A DNA stretch of 64,000 bases from Coniferiporia sulphurascens. Lineage: Eukaryota > Basidiomycota > Agaricomycetes > Hymenochaetales > Hymenochaetaceae. Each line of letters begins with the position of its first letter. Within the stretch, counting starts at the first letter, position 1. Shown one piece after another: positions 20,886 to 32,452 of the stretch. The DNA lies in the NCBI GenBank assembly GCA_002794785.1, contig NBBA01000008.1:1674001-1738000 (forward strand). Direction: 5' to 3'. A program made the position numbers and the translations under genes. The notes below the pieces were generated by a model that searched no databases, was not told where the DNA came from, and saw only the letters and a program-made list of their open reading frames with translations.

Positions 20886-23800
20886 GGGGTGGCCATCAAG
20901 GTCCATCGCGGCAAATGCCAGCCGGATGGCGCCTGCGACGCAGTCAGAAAGGCGGTTAAGATGCCCCATCAGCTTTAGCCATCGGCACAAAACCAGGAGG
21001 CGGTTTTCGTCAGCCCACTCTGAGTGGTGGACTGGGAGAGGGTCCCAAGGTGGCCACATGTGCCGTATCCACGGATGGAAGGTGCTACAGCCGCCAAGGA
21101 TGTGGGCAGTCGACTGCACAGGCCAGGGGGGGTGGTTGTGCCATCTGCAATGCGAGATCAGGCCATGCCTGTGGCGGTAGGTTGAGTTGAAACTCAGCCA
21201 GTATCCCCTGTAGGGACCGGCATGGCAGAGGACCTGAGCGACTGCAGATAGCTCATTGCATGGGTGGTCGACCAAATGCATGAGTAGCTTTCGAGGTCAG
21301 TGTGAGGGTAGGCTGTGGACTGCCAGGTATTTGTCAGCGGTCGAGGCTAGGGGGCGGGCTAATGAGAGCGTTCATTGTTCCATAAGAGTGTGGATGGTGG
21401 CTTCTTTTAGTGCAGAGACGGAGGGTTTAAGGTCGGATGGAGGGAGCTCGGTTGCCAGCTTAGCTTCCCTGTCAGCCCATTCGTTTCCAGGGATGTCCAA
21501 GTGTCCGGGGCACCATATGAAATGGATGGTGAGTTGGGGGTATGAGTCTAGCAGAGTCTCCACACCCGCTTTCCAAATGTGGAGGAGGTGGGTGCCAGGG
21601 GTGGCGGCCCAGGTGCAGAAAAGGTGAAGAGTGGTCAGCGAATCGGACAAGAAGAAGATATCCGATGCGATGTGCAGTTGTGCTGGGAGGCGGCGTGCCA
21701 CCCAGCCCAGGGCTGTGGCGAGGGAGAATTCCTCGGCGTCTGTGGCTGTGGCACAGGTGGGGGATTCCAGTCATCATGACCAGAGTCGGGTGTGGCCGAG
21801 CATGGCACAGATGGCCGAGCCCGACTTATTGTCCATGTGGGAGCCGTCTGTGAAGACCTGTACATGGGTGGTGAGGCCTAGTTGGCGCATGGTGGCCACG
21901 AATGACTTCCGTGTGTCGGCGCCCACTGGGGTGATGGGGGTGGTGAAATGGACGCGGCCCTTCGTGAAGGCTAGAGGGTCCGTCCATGGGGGATGCGTGT
22001 ATGCTGGGACCTGTTGAACCTGGGGGGCTCGGACCTGCAAAGAAAGGGAAAAAGGTCTATTAGCTACATTTTTAAAAAGTTTTCGGCCAATGGAGTGGGG
22101 GGTGCACCATAGATGCAGGGAATGGGTCGTCTTTATATATTCAAAATAGAAAGAAAGAGGGGGAACAGAGCAAAGAAAATTTGTGGAATGGGGGGAGGTG
22201 CCTTTGAAGACGCCTAAAATCCATCTGCAGGCCGTGTTTTGCACAGTCTGTAGGCAGTTTACCAAGGTTTTTTGGCAGCGGCCGTGGTACCATACTGGTG
22301 CCCCCCATGCTAGCATGGAGCGGATGCAGGAGGTGTATAGGTGATGGAGGAGGAGGGCCGAAATACCACGTTGTGTGTTGCCTAAAATGCGGAGAGCGGC
22401 GAGTGTGGAGAGTCCCTTGGAGCACATATGCTTGACGTGGGTCTTGAAGGAGAGGCCTGGGTCCCACCAAATCCCCAACCACCGGAGGGGGATTGAGGGG
22501 CAGATCAGGGTGTTGGGGTCGACCTAAACCCCAGCTGTGTCCCAGCCTTTGTAGCCAGTTCATCACTGGGGGGGGTGAAAGTGGAGGCACTCCGTCTTGG
22601 CGGCTTCAATGCTGAGGCCGATGGTGCCGAAGAGGGTGTCGAGTTGTTGGTATGCATGGGCGAGTGCGTGGCAGTTGGATGCCATGGAGGGACCTACGCA
22701 TATAAGTAAGTGGTCATCAATGTATGCCAGGGCGGTGGGGAGGGTGGTGCCGTCGAAAGAGATGGCGACCCGCTGATCCATCATGAAGGATAGGCACCAG
22801 CTGGCCATGTCTGGGGCACAGCCGAGATCCAACAATTGTCGGTGGAGGAGGTGGGGGTGTACCGAGTCGAAGAAGCCCTGAATGTCGACTGCTAGGACTG
22901 AGCAGACAAGGCCCTCTGAGTGGGCACACTCCGCAATCTGTAAGAGGTGTTGGGTGGTGTTGTAGACCGAATGGCCTTGGCGCCCCCTGTACTGGTTGGG
23001 TGGCAACCAGTCCCACATGTTAGCGAGGAACTGGAGCCGGTTAGCAATTACTTTTTTGAGGAGTTTCCCTAGGGTCTCCTCAAGGGTGATGGGTCAATAA
23101 GAGCATGGCAAGAATGGGTCCTTCTTGTTCGGCTTCCTAAGCATCACGACTTTTGCTGCCCACCAGCACTCAGGGTGATGACCCAAGCACAGACAGTCAT
23201 TGAAAAGCATGAGTATCTCATCGGGGTAGGTGTCCACCACCCATTTCAGGGGATGGTAACCTATTCCTGAGAGGCCTGGGGCCGACAAGTTGGATGTATC
23301 GGCCAGTGCCCTCATGAGCTCCGAAAGGAGTATGGGTGGGGCAGCTGGTTGGTTGGGAGGTAGCAGGGTGTCAGTCGCTACCTGGGGTGGGGGGGGCATA
23401 AAGAAAGTCTCTTGGAAAAGCTCACCTTTCTCGGTGTCCGTCTGGATGAAGGATCCGTCTCATTGTCTGAGTGAGGGGATGGGGGTGGGTCAATTGCCTA
23501 GGCCTCGCTTGGCCCAGTTCCAGATGTTGGAGGCATCCGCTTCTGCTGCCTGGTCAGCGTAGAATTGTCGTTTGGCCGTCCTAACGCCTCTTTTGAAGGC
23601 ATGCCAGGCTGATGAACGTTGGAGGGGGGTGGTGGCCATCGTAATTGCAGATAAGAGGGTCTTGCAGTGGGGTGACCACCATGGGACTTCCGTTTTTAGA
23701 CGGTTTCGAGAGGCAGGTGAACGGTTGGAGTGCGGCGACCATAGAGTCAATAACCGCCTTTGCTTTGATGTTCAGGGCATGGGTGTCAAGCCCTGGGAGT

Positions 23801-24647
23801 CGGAAGGCTTCTTCGAGGAGGGGGAAGGCGATGTCAGTCCATTTCTCCTTGTCGGCTGGTAGCAGCCGGTGTGTCTTTAGGACAGGAGGGGGGGGCTGGG
23901 ACGGCAGAGACCAGCGCAGGATGGCATGGTCGGACAGTGGTGAGGGGTCGGAGGTAGCTGAGTCTAGAATAGAGTCGGGGTTGACCATGGGTGGGGCCCA
24001 GATCATGTCAATGGGGCACCTGCGGCGATTGCCATTGGGCCTCAAGTCAGAGTCAGGAAGGTGGGCAGGCGTCAGGCCATGCCCACGGAAAAAGTCATTG
24101 AGGGGTTGCACCCCCAAGTCATCTTGCCGTGTGGCTGAGAGTTCGGACCACATGTGGTGGCGATGGTTGAAGTCGCCTGCCACAAGTAGAGTGGTGGCTA
24201 GCACCGAGGGGAGTGAGAAAAGGAATGACTCACCTGGGTACTGGGGGAGGGCGTGCTTGCGGTCTGGGGGGTGCATGCTGTAGTAGTTGCACACCCGGAG
24301 GGTGAGTTGGGTTCGTATCTCCACTGTCAGTACATCTGTGCCATGTGAGGCGGCGCCAAGGATCGACCATGAGGTAGGGGGGAGGGCCCGGGCTACATAT
24401 GTTACTACTCAAGGGTGGACCTCTGGTGGTAGAACTGGTATGTAGCCTGGGATGGTTGGGACATTGAATACTGGGAGCTGGCTGGGTCGTTGAGTGAGGG
24501 TTGCAGTCCTATTTGATACCAGGGGGGTTCCTGAATAAGGATTAGGTGTGGGGGGGAAGGGTCAGTTGTAAGGACAGGAATAAGGGAATGTATCGCCACT
24601 AGTGAGTGGGCAGCGTTCCACTGCAAGATAGAGAGCGTCTCCATCAT
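20886..24647 (-). pseudogene. LINE ORF2, family B, with RT motif B deleted
   Basis: It begins MMETLSILQWNAA at the ATGA overlap. EN carries LIQEPPWYQ, VAGDFNHRHH, CPIDMIWAPP and LSDHAI. Several stops and frame changes follow. In RT, motif A (AVDIQGFFDSVHPH) and YIDDHLL remain, but about 37 residues between GTTLPTA and LAYIDD are missing, removing the GTPQGSPVSP motif. The deletion joins two similar sequences (accgcc/actgcc), which suggests a microhomology deletion. RNase H is recognisable (VFTDGSHMDN, HLDIPGNEWADR). The last codons and stop lie at 14309-14450, beyond the nested LINE. Confidence 0.85.
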
Positions 24648-24870
24648 ATTTCCTCCATCTGATCGTTGAGGGGGTCAGCAGCAAGGGCCTCTTCGATTTG
24701 GCGGTAGCGCCTCTTCTTAGGGCAGGCTGGCAGGGTGGCGGGGTGGTCGCCCTTGCAGTTGTTGCATAGGCGGGGGTGGGGGCATGTGTCGCCTTCGGGC
24801 ACTGTGTCGGTTGCGCAGTGGGCGCACGATTTGCGATGATTGCGGGTCAAGTGGGCACCAGCACAGTCAG
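24644..24870 (-). pseudogene. LINE ORF1 C-terminal fragment, family B
   Basis: About 75 codons remain: the end of the second knuckle (AGAHLTRNHRKSCAHC), the third (CNNCKGDHPATLPAC) and the terminal QMEEI. The upstream part is cut off by the LINE inserted at 24871. The stop overlaps the ORF2 start. Confidence 0.8.
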
Positions 24871-24928
24871 CATCCTTCTTGACCAGTAACCACCACCATC
24901 GACTAGTGCAGGCAGCTAAAACTCCCCC

Positions 24929-26779
24929 ATGTCAAACCCAGGTGGATACAGAAATGCTCTACATTCGACCTCCCACCCCTCCCACCCCCCTCATCGGCCA
25001 GCACCGATGCAGACAGGGCCACCAGAGCCGCCACCAACTGGGTGGCTGCCGGCAACATTGCCGCCGCCTTGCATGGCACGACCCCCACCTCCGCCCAAAT
25101 CGATCCAGGCCTCCCGGCGTCGTCTCCAGATGCTCTCCGGCTCGCCCCGTCCCCCATCATAGGCGTCTCAAACAACAAGTTCACTCGCTCATTTGCGCAC
25201 ATCAGCCATCCCCCCTCTACAGGCTCCAACCCCCTGTCCAGCTCCAATGAGTCGGGCGCGATGGACATCCTCGAGAACCCGCACACCCCCTCACCGCCAC
25301 TCACTCACAAGCGCTCCTCAGAGAACCTCTCCCTGCACACCCCCTGCCCCCGCCCTCAAGACCAGTTCGAGCCACACATGGCGGGCTTCATGTACGCCCT
25401 CTCCTGCGCCTTGGAGGACTTCGACTGGAAGACCCTCCGCACCACCATCGCTGAGACCAACACGGCCGCCGCCCAGTTTGTAGGGGACCTCCTCTGGAAC
25501 CTTCAGCAAACCATCACCGGCATCATTAGGGACGAGAAGGACCCCCAACACATCATCTCCCACAATATGGAGATGGCCTACAACTTTGCCAGGAAGGGGG
25601 CAGAAGCCTCCCTCCCAGCACCCTTCACCCTAGCTCCCCCCGTCAAAGGACCCCGGCCACCACCCCCAACCCTCTGCCCAGACAAGGACCCCCGGCACCA
25701 CTAATGTTTCGCCCGATGTGGCCATGCTGACTAACATTGTTAAGCAGCTCTCCACAGAAGTAGCCTCCATCTCCTGACAGGTCTCAACCCTTGTCAACTG
25801 GCCTGCCCCTTGTGCCCCACTGGCCCAAAAGGTCCAGGCCCCCACCACCACCCCCCAAGCCACCACTGTCACGGCACCAACATCCTACGCCCAGGTGGCG
25901 GCTGCCCCGGCACCACCCACCGCCTCCAACCCCAACCCCGCTGTGCCTGCCCCAGGCACTGTTTTCACGACAGTGACCCACAAGAGGCACAACCACCCCC
26001 CCTGGCCTGCTCAATCCACCGCCCACGTCCTGGGCGGCTGCCGTACCTTCCGACCATGGATCCGCAAGGTCTGGCCACCACATGACCCTCTCCCGACCCA
26101 CCACACCAAATGGGCCGACGAAAACCGCCTCCAGGCCCTGTGTCGCTGGCTAAAGCTGACAGGACACATGACCCGCCTATCTGACCGCACCTCCACCACC
26201 ATTCAACTGGCCTTCACCGCGATGGAGCTGGAGGGACACCTGACTGACAAAGATATGGACTTGGACCTCCTCCGGGAATACATGAGTTGTATGCTTGGAC
26301 CCCTTTCCCAGGACCCGGACCCGGCTCTCTTGGAGCTCTCAGGTGTGCTTCCCCCCCTTCCCTCTACTCTGTGACCACCTTTCGGACTCTCCCACGTATG
26401 TCCCAGCCGGCGCTCTTGCCCTCCCTTTCCTATTCTAAGTTACCCCCTTTACCTGCCCTCACCCGCTTGGTTTAGTCGTAGCGATATGTATTCCTCTCTC
26501 CTTCTCCTCTTCTCATTAATAGGGGCCCTTCCCACCTTGGCACCCTTCGGGGAGCAGGGCTCCTGCCCAGTTTCGCATGTTGTGTGATGATGGGCACCTC
26601 CATTGTTATGTAGTTAGGGCCCCCCCCTTTGGGGGGGCAGCTTGTAATTAGGTAATACTGCAGGAATAATAAAATAAAATAAAATAAAATAAAAGTGACC
26701 CACAAGAAGAAGAAGAAGAAGCAACGCCAAGTCCCACCCCCGCCCCCGATGTATGCCAAGGACCCCACCCTGGTCCTCC
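24929..26779 (+). pseudogene. LINE ORF1, family A, broken and interrupted
   Basis: The start is MSNPGGYRNAL. A frame change lies before 25042, after which the family A N-terminal blocks appear (DPGLPASSPDALRLAP, GFMYALSCALEDFDWKT, FVGDLLWNLQQTI, MEMAYNFARKGAEAS). Another frame change near 25680 and a TGA near 25777 follow. The nested LINE sits after VTHK; on its far side the frame continues VTHKKKKKQRQV and YAKDPTLVLL to the cut. The central part and zinc knuckles are missing here. Confidence 0.8.
25985..26694 (+). mobile_element. Short 5'-truncated family A LINE with 12-bp target duplication
   Basis: The target duplication gtgacccacaag is at 25973-25984 and 26695-26706, both in the host ORF1. 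The insert holds the last part of ORF2 (from HNHPPWPAQSTAHVLGGC to LLELSGVLPPLPSTL, stop near 26374), the 3' UTR and an (AAAAT)n tail. The ORF2 remnant has no stop before its natural end. Perfect duplicate flanks suggest a fairly recent insertion. Confidence 0.95.
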
Positions 26780-28585
26780 TTTTTTTTTTTTAAATTATTC
26801 CTACAGTATTACCTAATTACAAGCTGCCCCCCCAAAGGGGGGGCCCTAACTATGTAACAATGGAGGCGCCCGTCATGGCGCATCGCACCAAACTGGGTGG
26901 GGGCTCTGCTCCCCAAAGGGTGCCGACGTGTGAAGAGCCCCTATTTAGTAGAGAAACTGGGAGAGGGAGGGATACATATCGCTACGAACAAACCGTGCAG
27001 TTGAGGGCAGGTTAAAGTAGGAAGCTTAGAAGTGGTAAGGGAGGGTGAGAGCGCTGGCCGAGACATATCATGTAGGATTCCAAAAGGCAGGCTCTACTCA
27101 AGCAGGAAGGGAGGGAGTGTACCTGACAGCTCCAAAAGGGCTGGGTCCGAGTCCAGGGTTCGTGGTCCGAGCATACGATGCATGTAGTCCCATAGGAGGT
27201 CCAAGTCCATATCCTCGTTGGTAGGGTGTCCATCCAGGTCCATCGCAGCAAAAGACAGTTGGATGGTGCCTGTGGCGCAGTCAGAGAGGCGGTTAAGGTG
27301 CCCTGTTAGCTTAAGCCAGCAGCACAAAACCGGGAGGTGGTTTTCGTCAGCCCACTCTGAGTGGTGGGCTGGGAGAGGGTCCCAAGGTGGCCAGATGCGT
27401 CATATCCACGGGTGGAAGGTGCTGCAGCCGCCTAGGATATGAGCGGTCAACTGCGCTGGCCAGGGGGGGTGGTTGTGCCATCTGCAGTGCAAGATCAGGC
27501 CATGCCTGTGGCGGTAGGTTGAGTTGAAACTCAGCCAGTAACCCCCATAGGGACCGGCGCGGCAGAGGACCTGTGCAACTGCGGATAGTTCGCTGTGTGG
27601 GTGGTCAACCAAATGCATGAGGAGCTTTTGGGGTCGGCATGATGGTAGGCCATGGACTGCCAGGTATTTATTGGCAGTCGAGGCGAAGGGGCGGGCTAGT
27701 GAGAGCGTCCATCGTTCCATGAGGGTGCGGACAGCAGCTTCTTTCAGGGTGGAGGTGGAAGGTTTGAGGTCAGATGGGGGGAGTTCGGTTGCCAGCTTTG
27801 CCTCCATGTCAGCCCATTCATCTCTGGGGATGTCCGAGTGTCCGGGGCACCATACAAAATGGATGGTGAGCTGGGGGTACAAATCCAGCAGGGTCTCCAT
27901 GCCCACTTTCCAAATGTGGAGGAGGTGGGCGCCAGGGGTGGTGGCCCAAGTTCGGAAAAGGTGTAGAGCAGTCAGCGAATCGGATAGAAAGAAGATATCC
28001 GATGTGACATGCAGTTGCGCTGGGAGACGGTGTGCTACCCAGCCTGGGGCCGTGGCGAGTGAGAACTCCTCGGCGTCTGTGGCTGTGGCACAGGTGGGGG
28101 ACTCCAGTTGGTGTGACCGGAGACGGGTGTTGCCCAGCATTGCGCAGATGGCTGAGCCCGACTTATTGTCTATGCAGGAGCCATCGGTGAAGACCTGGAC
28201 ATGGGGGGTGGAGCCTAGTTGGCGTGCCGCCATTACGAATGATTTCCGGGTATCAGCGCTAACCGGGGTGACGGGGGTGGTGAACTGGACTCGGCCCTTC
28301 ATGAAAGCCAGTGGGTCTGTCCATGGGGGATGTGTGTATGCAGGGACCTGTTGAACCCGGGGGGCTCGGACCTGCAGAGAAAGGGAGAAGGGTCTGTTAG
28401 CTATGTTTTTAAATAGTTTACGGCCAATAGAGTGAGGGGTGCGCCAGAGGCGAAGGGAATGGGTAGTCTTTATATATTCGAAATAGAAAGAGAGAGGGGG
28501 AACGGAGCATAGAAAGTTAGTGGAATGGGGGGAGGCACCTTTGAAGACACCCAAGATCCATTGGCAGGCTGTGTTTTGCACAGCC
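26780..28585 (-). mobile_element. Family B LINE, 5'-truncated (RNase H end)
   Basis: The A/T tail, hairpin and 3' UTR at 26780-27090 are followed in reverse by ORF2 from the stop at 27094. The element is cut at 28585, near AVQNTACQW at the RT/RNase H linker, by the tail of a reverse-strand family A LINE. No target duplication was found, so a deletion may have occurred. Confidence 0.8.
27094..28585 (-). pseudogene. LINE ORF2 C-terminal third, family B
   Basis: An open stretch of 393 codons (27400-28581) holds the RT-RNase H linker (KNIANRPFSLSLQVRAP), RNase H with VFTDGSCIDNKSGSAIC, DAEEFSL, FFLSDSLTALHLF and HSDIPRDEWADM, then GPYGGYWLSFNSTY and the finger. The frame then reads on through one stop to LLELSGTLPPF and the stop at 27094. 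It retains TDG, E, SDS and the D of the RNase H signature, so the domain looked intact at insertion. The opposite strand is also open for 245 codons here; I regard that as a shadow. Confidence 0.8.
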
Positions 28586-29263
28586 TTTTTTATTTATTTA
28601 TTATTCCTGCAGTATTACATAATTACAAGCTGCCCCCCTGAAGGGGGGGCCCTAACTACATAACAACAGAGGCGCCCTTCATCGTGCAACACATGAAACT
28701 GGGCGGGGGCCCTGCTCCCCGAGGGGAGCCAGAGTGGGAAGGGCCCCTATTACTGAGATGACAGAAGGAGGAAGGAATACGTATCACTATGGCCAAACCA
28801 AACGGATGACATCAGGCAAAGGGGGTAGCTTAGAATTGGAAAGGGGGGGCAAGAGCGCCGGCTGGGACACACATGGGAGAGTCTGAAAGGCAGTCACAGA
28901 ACAGAGGAAAAGGGGGGAAGTGCACCTGAAAGCTCCAAGAGAGCCGGGTCCGGGTCCTGGGTACGGGTTCCAAGCATATGACTCATGTAATCCCGAAGGA
29001 GGTCCAAGTCCATATCTTCGTCGGTCAGGTGCCCCTTGAGTTCCATTGCAGCAAAGGCCAGACAGATGGCAGCAGAGGTGCAGTCGGAGATGCAGTTCAA
29101 GTGCCCTGTCAGCTTAAGCCAGTGGTGCAGAACCTGGAGATGGTTTTCATCGGCCCATTCGGCATGGTGGGTTGGAAGTGGGTCATGGGGGGGCCAGACC
29201 TTGCTGATCCAGGGGTGGAAAGTGCGACATCCACCCAGTACATGGGCAGTCGACTGTGCTGGC
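28586..29263 (-). mobile_element. Family A LINE, short 5'-truncated copy
   Basis: Tail (TTTATT repeats) at 28586, hairpin, 3' UTR, then ORF2 C-terminal codons in reverse (LLELSGALPPFSSVL to about AQSTAHVLGG). It ends at about 29263, directly joined to a forward-strand ORF1 fragment. Confidence 0.75.
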
Positions 29264-29843
29264 CTCTATGGTGCCCTGCGTGGACTACCTCTTCGGCCAG
29301 AACAGCCACACCATATCCCCCAAGGCCCTCATGGCCGAAATTTGGAACAACCCATCTCTCCACCCCCTCGACTTTGTAGTCAACCCTCACTTCACCGCCA
29401 CAGAAGAGCACCTCCCGACCCTCCAAAAGTGCCCTGTGGCATTCTCCTTCTCCGACCCCGATGGATCCATCAGGGCGCAACTCCTCAAGCACCCACATGT
29501 ATGGTTGTTCAGATCCGCCCTCTCCCTCTTGGTCCCACCTTACCGCCCCAGCCTCACACAATGCGAGCGCTGCCAGGGCCTCGGCCATGGAACAAGGGGT
29601 TGCTGTGCCCAGCCATGCTGCGCTGACTGCAGGGGAGGACACCTCACCCGCAACCACTGTAAGTCATGCGCATCCTGCACTTCCGAAGCCGTTGAGGGTG
29701 ACCACTGCCCTCATCCTCACTATTGCACAAACTGCAAAGGCAACCACCCTGCCACCCTACCTCAATGCCCCAAGAAATGGCGTTTCCACCAAATCGAAGC
29801 GGCCATTGACGGACCCGATGACGACCACATGGAGGACCAATGA
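29264..29843 (+). pseudogene. LINE ORF1 C-terminal part, family A
   Basis: About 190 codons are uninterrupted from MVPCVDYLFGQN to HMEDQ. The knuckles are CERCQGLGHGTRGC, CCADCRGGHLTRNHCKSC and CTNCKGNHPATLPQC. The order and spacing match the copy at 54435. The stop TGA overlaps the ORF2 ATG. Confidence 0.8.
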
Positions 29844-30216
29844 ATAGAGACATCTCTATTCTTCAGTGGAATGCCACACACTCTTTGGCCACAGTCCATT
29901 CCCTCATCCCAATCCTCACTACTGACCCATCCCCACCCACCGTCATTTTGATCCAGGAACCCCCCTGGTACCAAATCGGCCTCCAGCCATCCCTTACCGA
30001 CCCCACTGGAACTCCGGTCCTCAATGTACCCTCCCTTCCTGGGTACATAGCAGTCCTACCCCCAGCCACTCGGCCCCAGGTGACCACCTATGTCTCCCGT
30101 ACCATCCCCACCACCTCATGGTCTGTCCTCGGGGTGGCCTCATCCGGCACTGATGTCCTCACTATCGAAATCCATGCCCACCTAATGATCTACCTATGCA
30201 ATTTTTATGGGATGCA
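29840..30216 (+). pseudogene. LINE ORF2 N-terminal EN fragment, family A
   Basis: It opens MNRDISILQWNATHSL and includes LIQEPPWYQIGLQPSL and YLCNFYGMH before being cut. Only the first third of the endonuclease remains, so the catalytic GDFN, ID and SDH motifs are absent. Confidence 0.8.
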
Positions 30217-30438
30217 TTTTTATTTATTTTTAAATTTATTATTCCTACTGTGTTCTGTAATACACCTGCGGCCCCATAGGGGCCGCCTGTAAACTACCTA
30301 ACTACTGAGGTGCCCGTCATCGCTCATCGAGTGAAACTGGGCAGGGCGCGTGCCTCCAGGGAGGCCTAGTGTACTTACATGCCCTATTAGGGATAAATAA
30401 GGGAGGGGAAGAGGGAGGAATACATATCGCGACTACAA
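30217..30438 (-). mobile_element. Family C LINE, 3' UTR and tail
   Basis: Tail (TTTATT), the family C hairpin (cggccccataggggccg) and 3' UTR in reverse. The element continues at 31201 after a nested family B copy; the joining duplication gcgactacaa is at 30429-30438 and 31201-31210. Confidence 0.9.
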
Positions 30439-31200
30439 GCTGAGCTTTGACTCAGCCTACTGCCGCAGACATGGCCTGATCTTGCATTGTAGATGGCACA
30501 ACCACCCCCCCTGGCCCGCGCAGTCGACCGCCCACATCCTAGGCGGCTGCAGTACTTTCCATCCATGGATATGGTGCATGTGGCCACCCCAAGACCCTCT
30601 CCCAGTCCACCACTCAGAGTGGGCCGATGAAAACCGCCTCCCGGTTTTGTGCCGCTGGCTAAAGCTGACAGGGCATCTTAACCGCCTCTCTGACCGTGCC
30701 GCGGGCACCATCTGGCTGGCCTTTGCCACGATGGACCTTGACGGCCACCCCACTGACGAGGATATGGACCTGGACCTCCTAAGGGAATACATGCGCCGTA
30801 TGCTTGGACCCTGAACTCGGGACTCGGACCCAGCCCTATTTGAGCTATCAGGTACACTCCCCCCTTTTCCATCTGACTAACGCCTGCCTTTCGAATTCCC
30901 CATGATACGTCTCAGCCGGCGCTCTCACCCTCCCTTTCCACTTCTAAGCTTCTTACCTTAACCTGCCCTCACCCACGTGGTTTGTTCATAGCGATATGTA
31001 TCCCTCCCTCTCGAGTTGTTTTCTTACTAAATAGGGGCACTCCACACTTCGGCACCCTTTGGGGAGCAGAGCCCCCACCCAGTTTTGTGCGATGTGCAAT
31101 GACGGGCGCCTCCATTGTTATGTAGTTAGGGCCCCCCCTCTGGGGGGCAGCTTGTAATTATGTAATACTGCAGGAATAATTTTAAAAATAAATAAATATT
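30439..31200 (+). mobile_element. Family B LINE, 5'-truncated, with 10-bp target duplication
   Basis: It starts in the LSFDSAYCRRH block of ORF2 and includes the Cys/His finger. A TGA near 30812 (ggaccctgaactcgg) interrupts ORF2 before DPALFELSGTLPPF and the natural TAA. The 3' UTR, hairpin and AATAATTTT-type tail follow. The exact 10-bp duplication gcgactacaa on both sides defines the insertion into the family C 3' UTR. Confidence 0.92.
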
Positions 31201-32452
31201 GCGACTACAAAGAACCCAAGCAAGTTAAAACGAGGTCAGGAAAAATGAGTCCCTTAGAAGCGGAAAGGAGTGGCTGCGATTGCCATAGAAGAAACCGATG
31301 GGGGATCCGAAGGGCAGTCACAAGTCAGAGGGAAATGGGGGGAGCGTACCTGAGAGCTCCAAAAGGGTCTGGTCCGTGTCCTGAGTCCTGGGTCCCAGCA
31401 ACCTGCGCACATAGCCCCGGAGGGTATCCAAGTCGAGGTTGTTGTCGGTGGGGAGTCCGTCCAAGTCCATCGCCACAAAGGCAAGGTGAATCGCCCCAGC
31501 TGTGCGGTTAGACATCCGGTTGAGGTGGCCTGTAAGGCGTAGCCAGCGCCTTAAGACCAGGAGGTGGTTTTCATCCACCCATTCGGTATGGTGGGCAGGG
31601 AGGGGGTCGCTCTTGGGCCAAACACACGGTATCCAAGGCTGGAAGGTTTCGCATCTGCCAAGGATATGGGAGGTTGACTGTGCTGGCTAGGGTGGGTGGT
31701 TGTGCCACCTGCAGTGAGAGATCAGGCCGTGTCTGTGCCAGTAGGCTGAGTCGAAGCTTAGCCAGTAGCCCTCATAGGGACTGGCACAGCAGAGGACCTG
31801 CGCTACCGCAGTGAGTTCTGAGCGAGGGTGGTTGACCGAGATAGTGATGAGCTTTCTTGGTCGTCATGTGGGGGGCCCTGTTACCGCCAAGTATTTGTCA
31901 GTAGTAGAGGCGAGGGGGCGGGCCAGTTGGAGGGACCAGCGTTTGCTGAGTGTGCGTGTCACCACTTCCTTCAGTGCAGAGATAGAGGGGGCAAGGGAAG
32001 ATGGAGGAAGCTTGGTTGCTAGCTTCGCCTCGGAGTCCACCCATTCGTTCCCAGGGATGTCCTCGTGGCCCGGGCACCATTGGAAATGAACAGTTAGATT
32101 TGGAAACGAGTTGAGTAGGGTCTCGACTCCTGCCTTCCAGAGGGGGAGGAGCTGTGCCCCCGAGGCAGAGGGCCAGGTGCAGAACAGGCCAAGTGCTGTC
32201 AGGGAGTCCAAGAGGAAGAAGATCTCTCAGACGTCTGGCAGTAGGTGGTGGAGTCGTCTTGCCGCCCAGCCCGGGGCAGTCGCCAGTGAGAAAATCTCGG
32301 TGTCCGTTGCTGTGGCGCAAGTGGGGGAGGCAAGCCTGAGGGAGCAGATGTGAAGTGTCCCCTTCATGCTGCAGATGGCTGATCCTGAGGTGTTACCGAT
32401 GCATGAGCCATCTGTAAAAACCTGCAGTGAGGTGTCAGTGCAGCATATCCTG
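31201..32452 (-). mobile_element. Family C LINE, RNase H portion
   Basis: ORF2 stop at about 31318; in reverse, the finger, RNase H (VFTDGSCIGNTSGSAIC at about 32390-32430, HEDIPGNEWVDS) and family C-specific residues. It is interrupted at 32452 by a forward family A LINE; the 15-bp duplication gtgcagcatatcctg is at 32438-32452 and 34809-34823. Confidence 0.9.
31318..32452 (-). pseudogene. LINE ORF2 C-terminal third, family C
   Basis: RNase H signatures are visible: VFTDGS, ATATDTEIFSLATAPGW, DSLTALGLF and HEDIPGNEWVDSEAKL, the last with a GHEDIPGNE spacing like the other families. Frame changes or stops near 32225 and 31690 break it. The C-terminus is RRLLGPRTQDTDQTLLELSG. The rest of the same ORF lies at 34824-37614. 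Confidence 0.8.

Larger units (their letters stand above)
20886..24870 (-). mobile_element. Family B LINE, main part (ORF2 and end of ORF1)
   Basis: This continues the element begun at 13981-14450 after the nested LINE. Reverse reading runs from late ORF1 (24870) through ORF2 (24647) to the target duplication at 20886. It is cut on the right inside the ORF1 zinc-knuckle region by the 5' end of a family A LINE at 24871. I did not find a matching duplication on the other side of that inserted LINE. Confidence 0.9.
24871..26779 (+). mobile_element. Family A LINE, 5' part, with nested truncated LINE
   Basis: An intact 5' end (CATCCTTCTTG, 58-nt leader) leads into ORF1. ORF1 is interrupted at 25985-26694 by a short LINE, resumes at 26695, and is cut at about 26779 by the tail of a reverse-strand family B element. 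Later family A pieces at 29264-30216 and 38935-43219 may be continuations separated by insertions and deletions (inference). Confidence 0.85.
29264..30216 (+). mobile_element. Family A LINE piece spanning the ORF1/ORF2 junction
   Basis: The piece starts in ORF1 at the MVPCVDYLFGQN block and runs across the ATGA overlap into EN, where it is cut by the tail of a reverse-strand family C element at about 30217. It could be the continuation of the element begun at 24871, with about 170 ORF1 codons deleted between them. Confidence 0.75.

Noticed and set aside
27617..28354. 245-codon ORF on the strand opposite family B RNase H, with a same-length counterpart at 50796-51533 (minus)
   Set aside because: It mirrors the RNase H codons. 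CGA-to-TGA decay makes stops in the sense strand but only TCG-to-TCA in the opposite strand, so these frames stay open passively. No recognisable protein.
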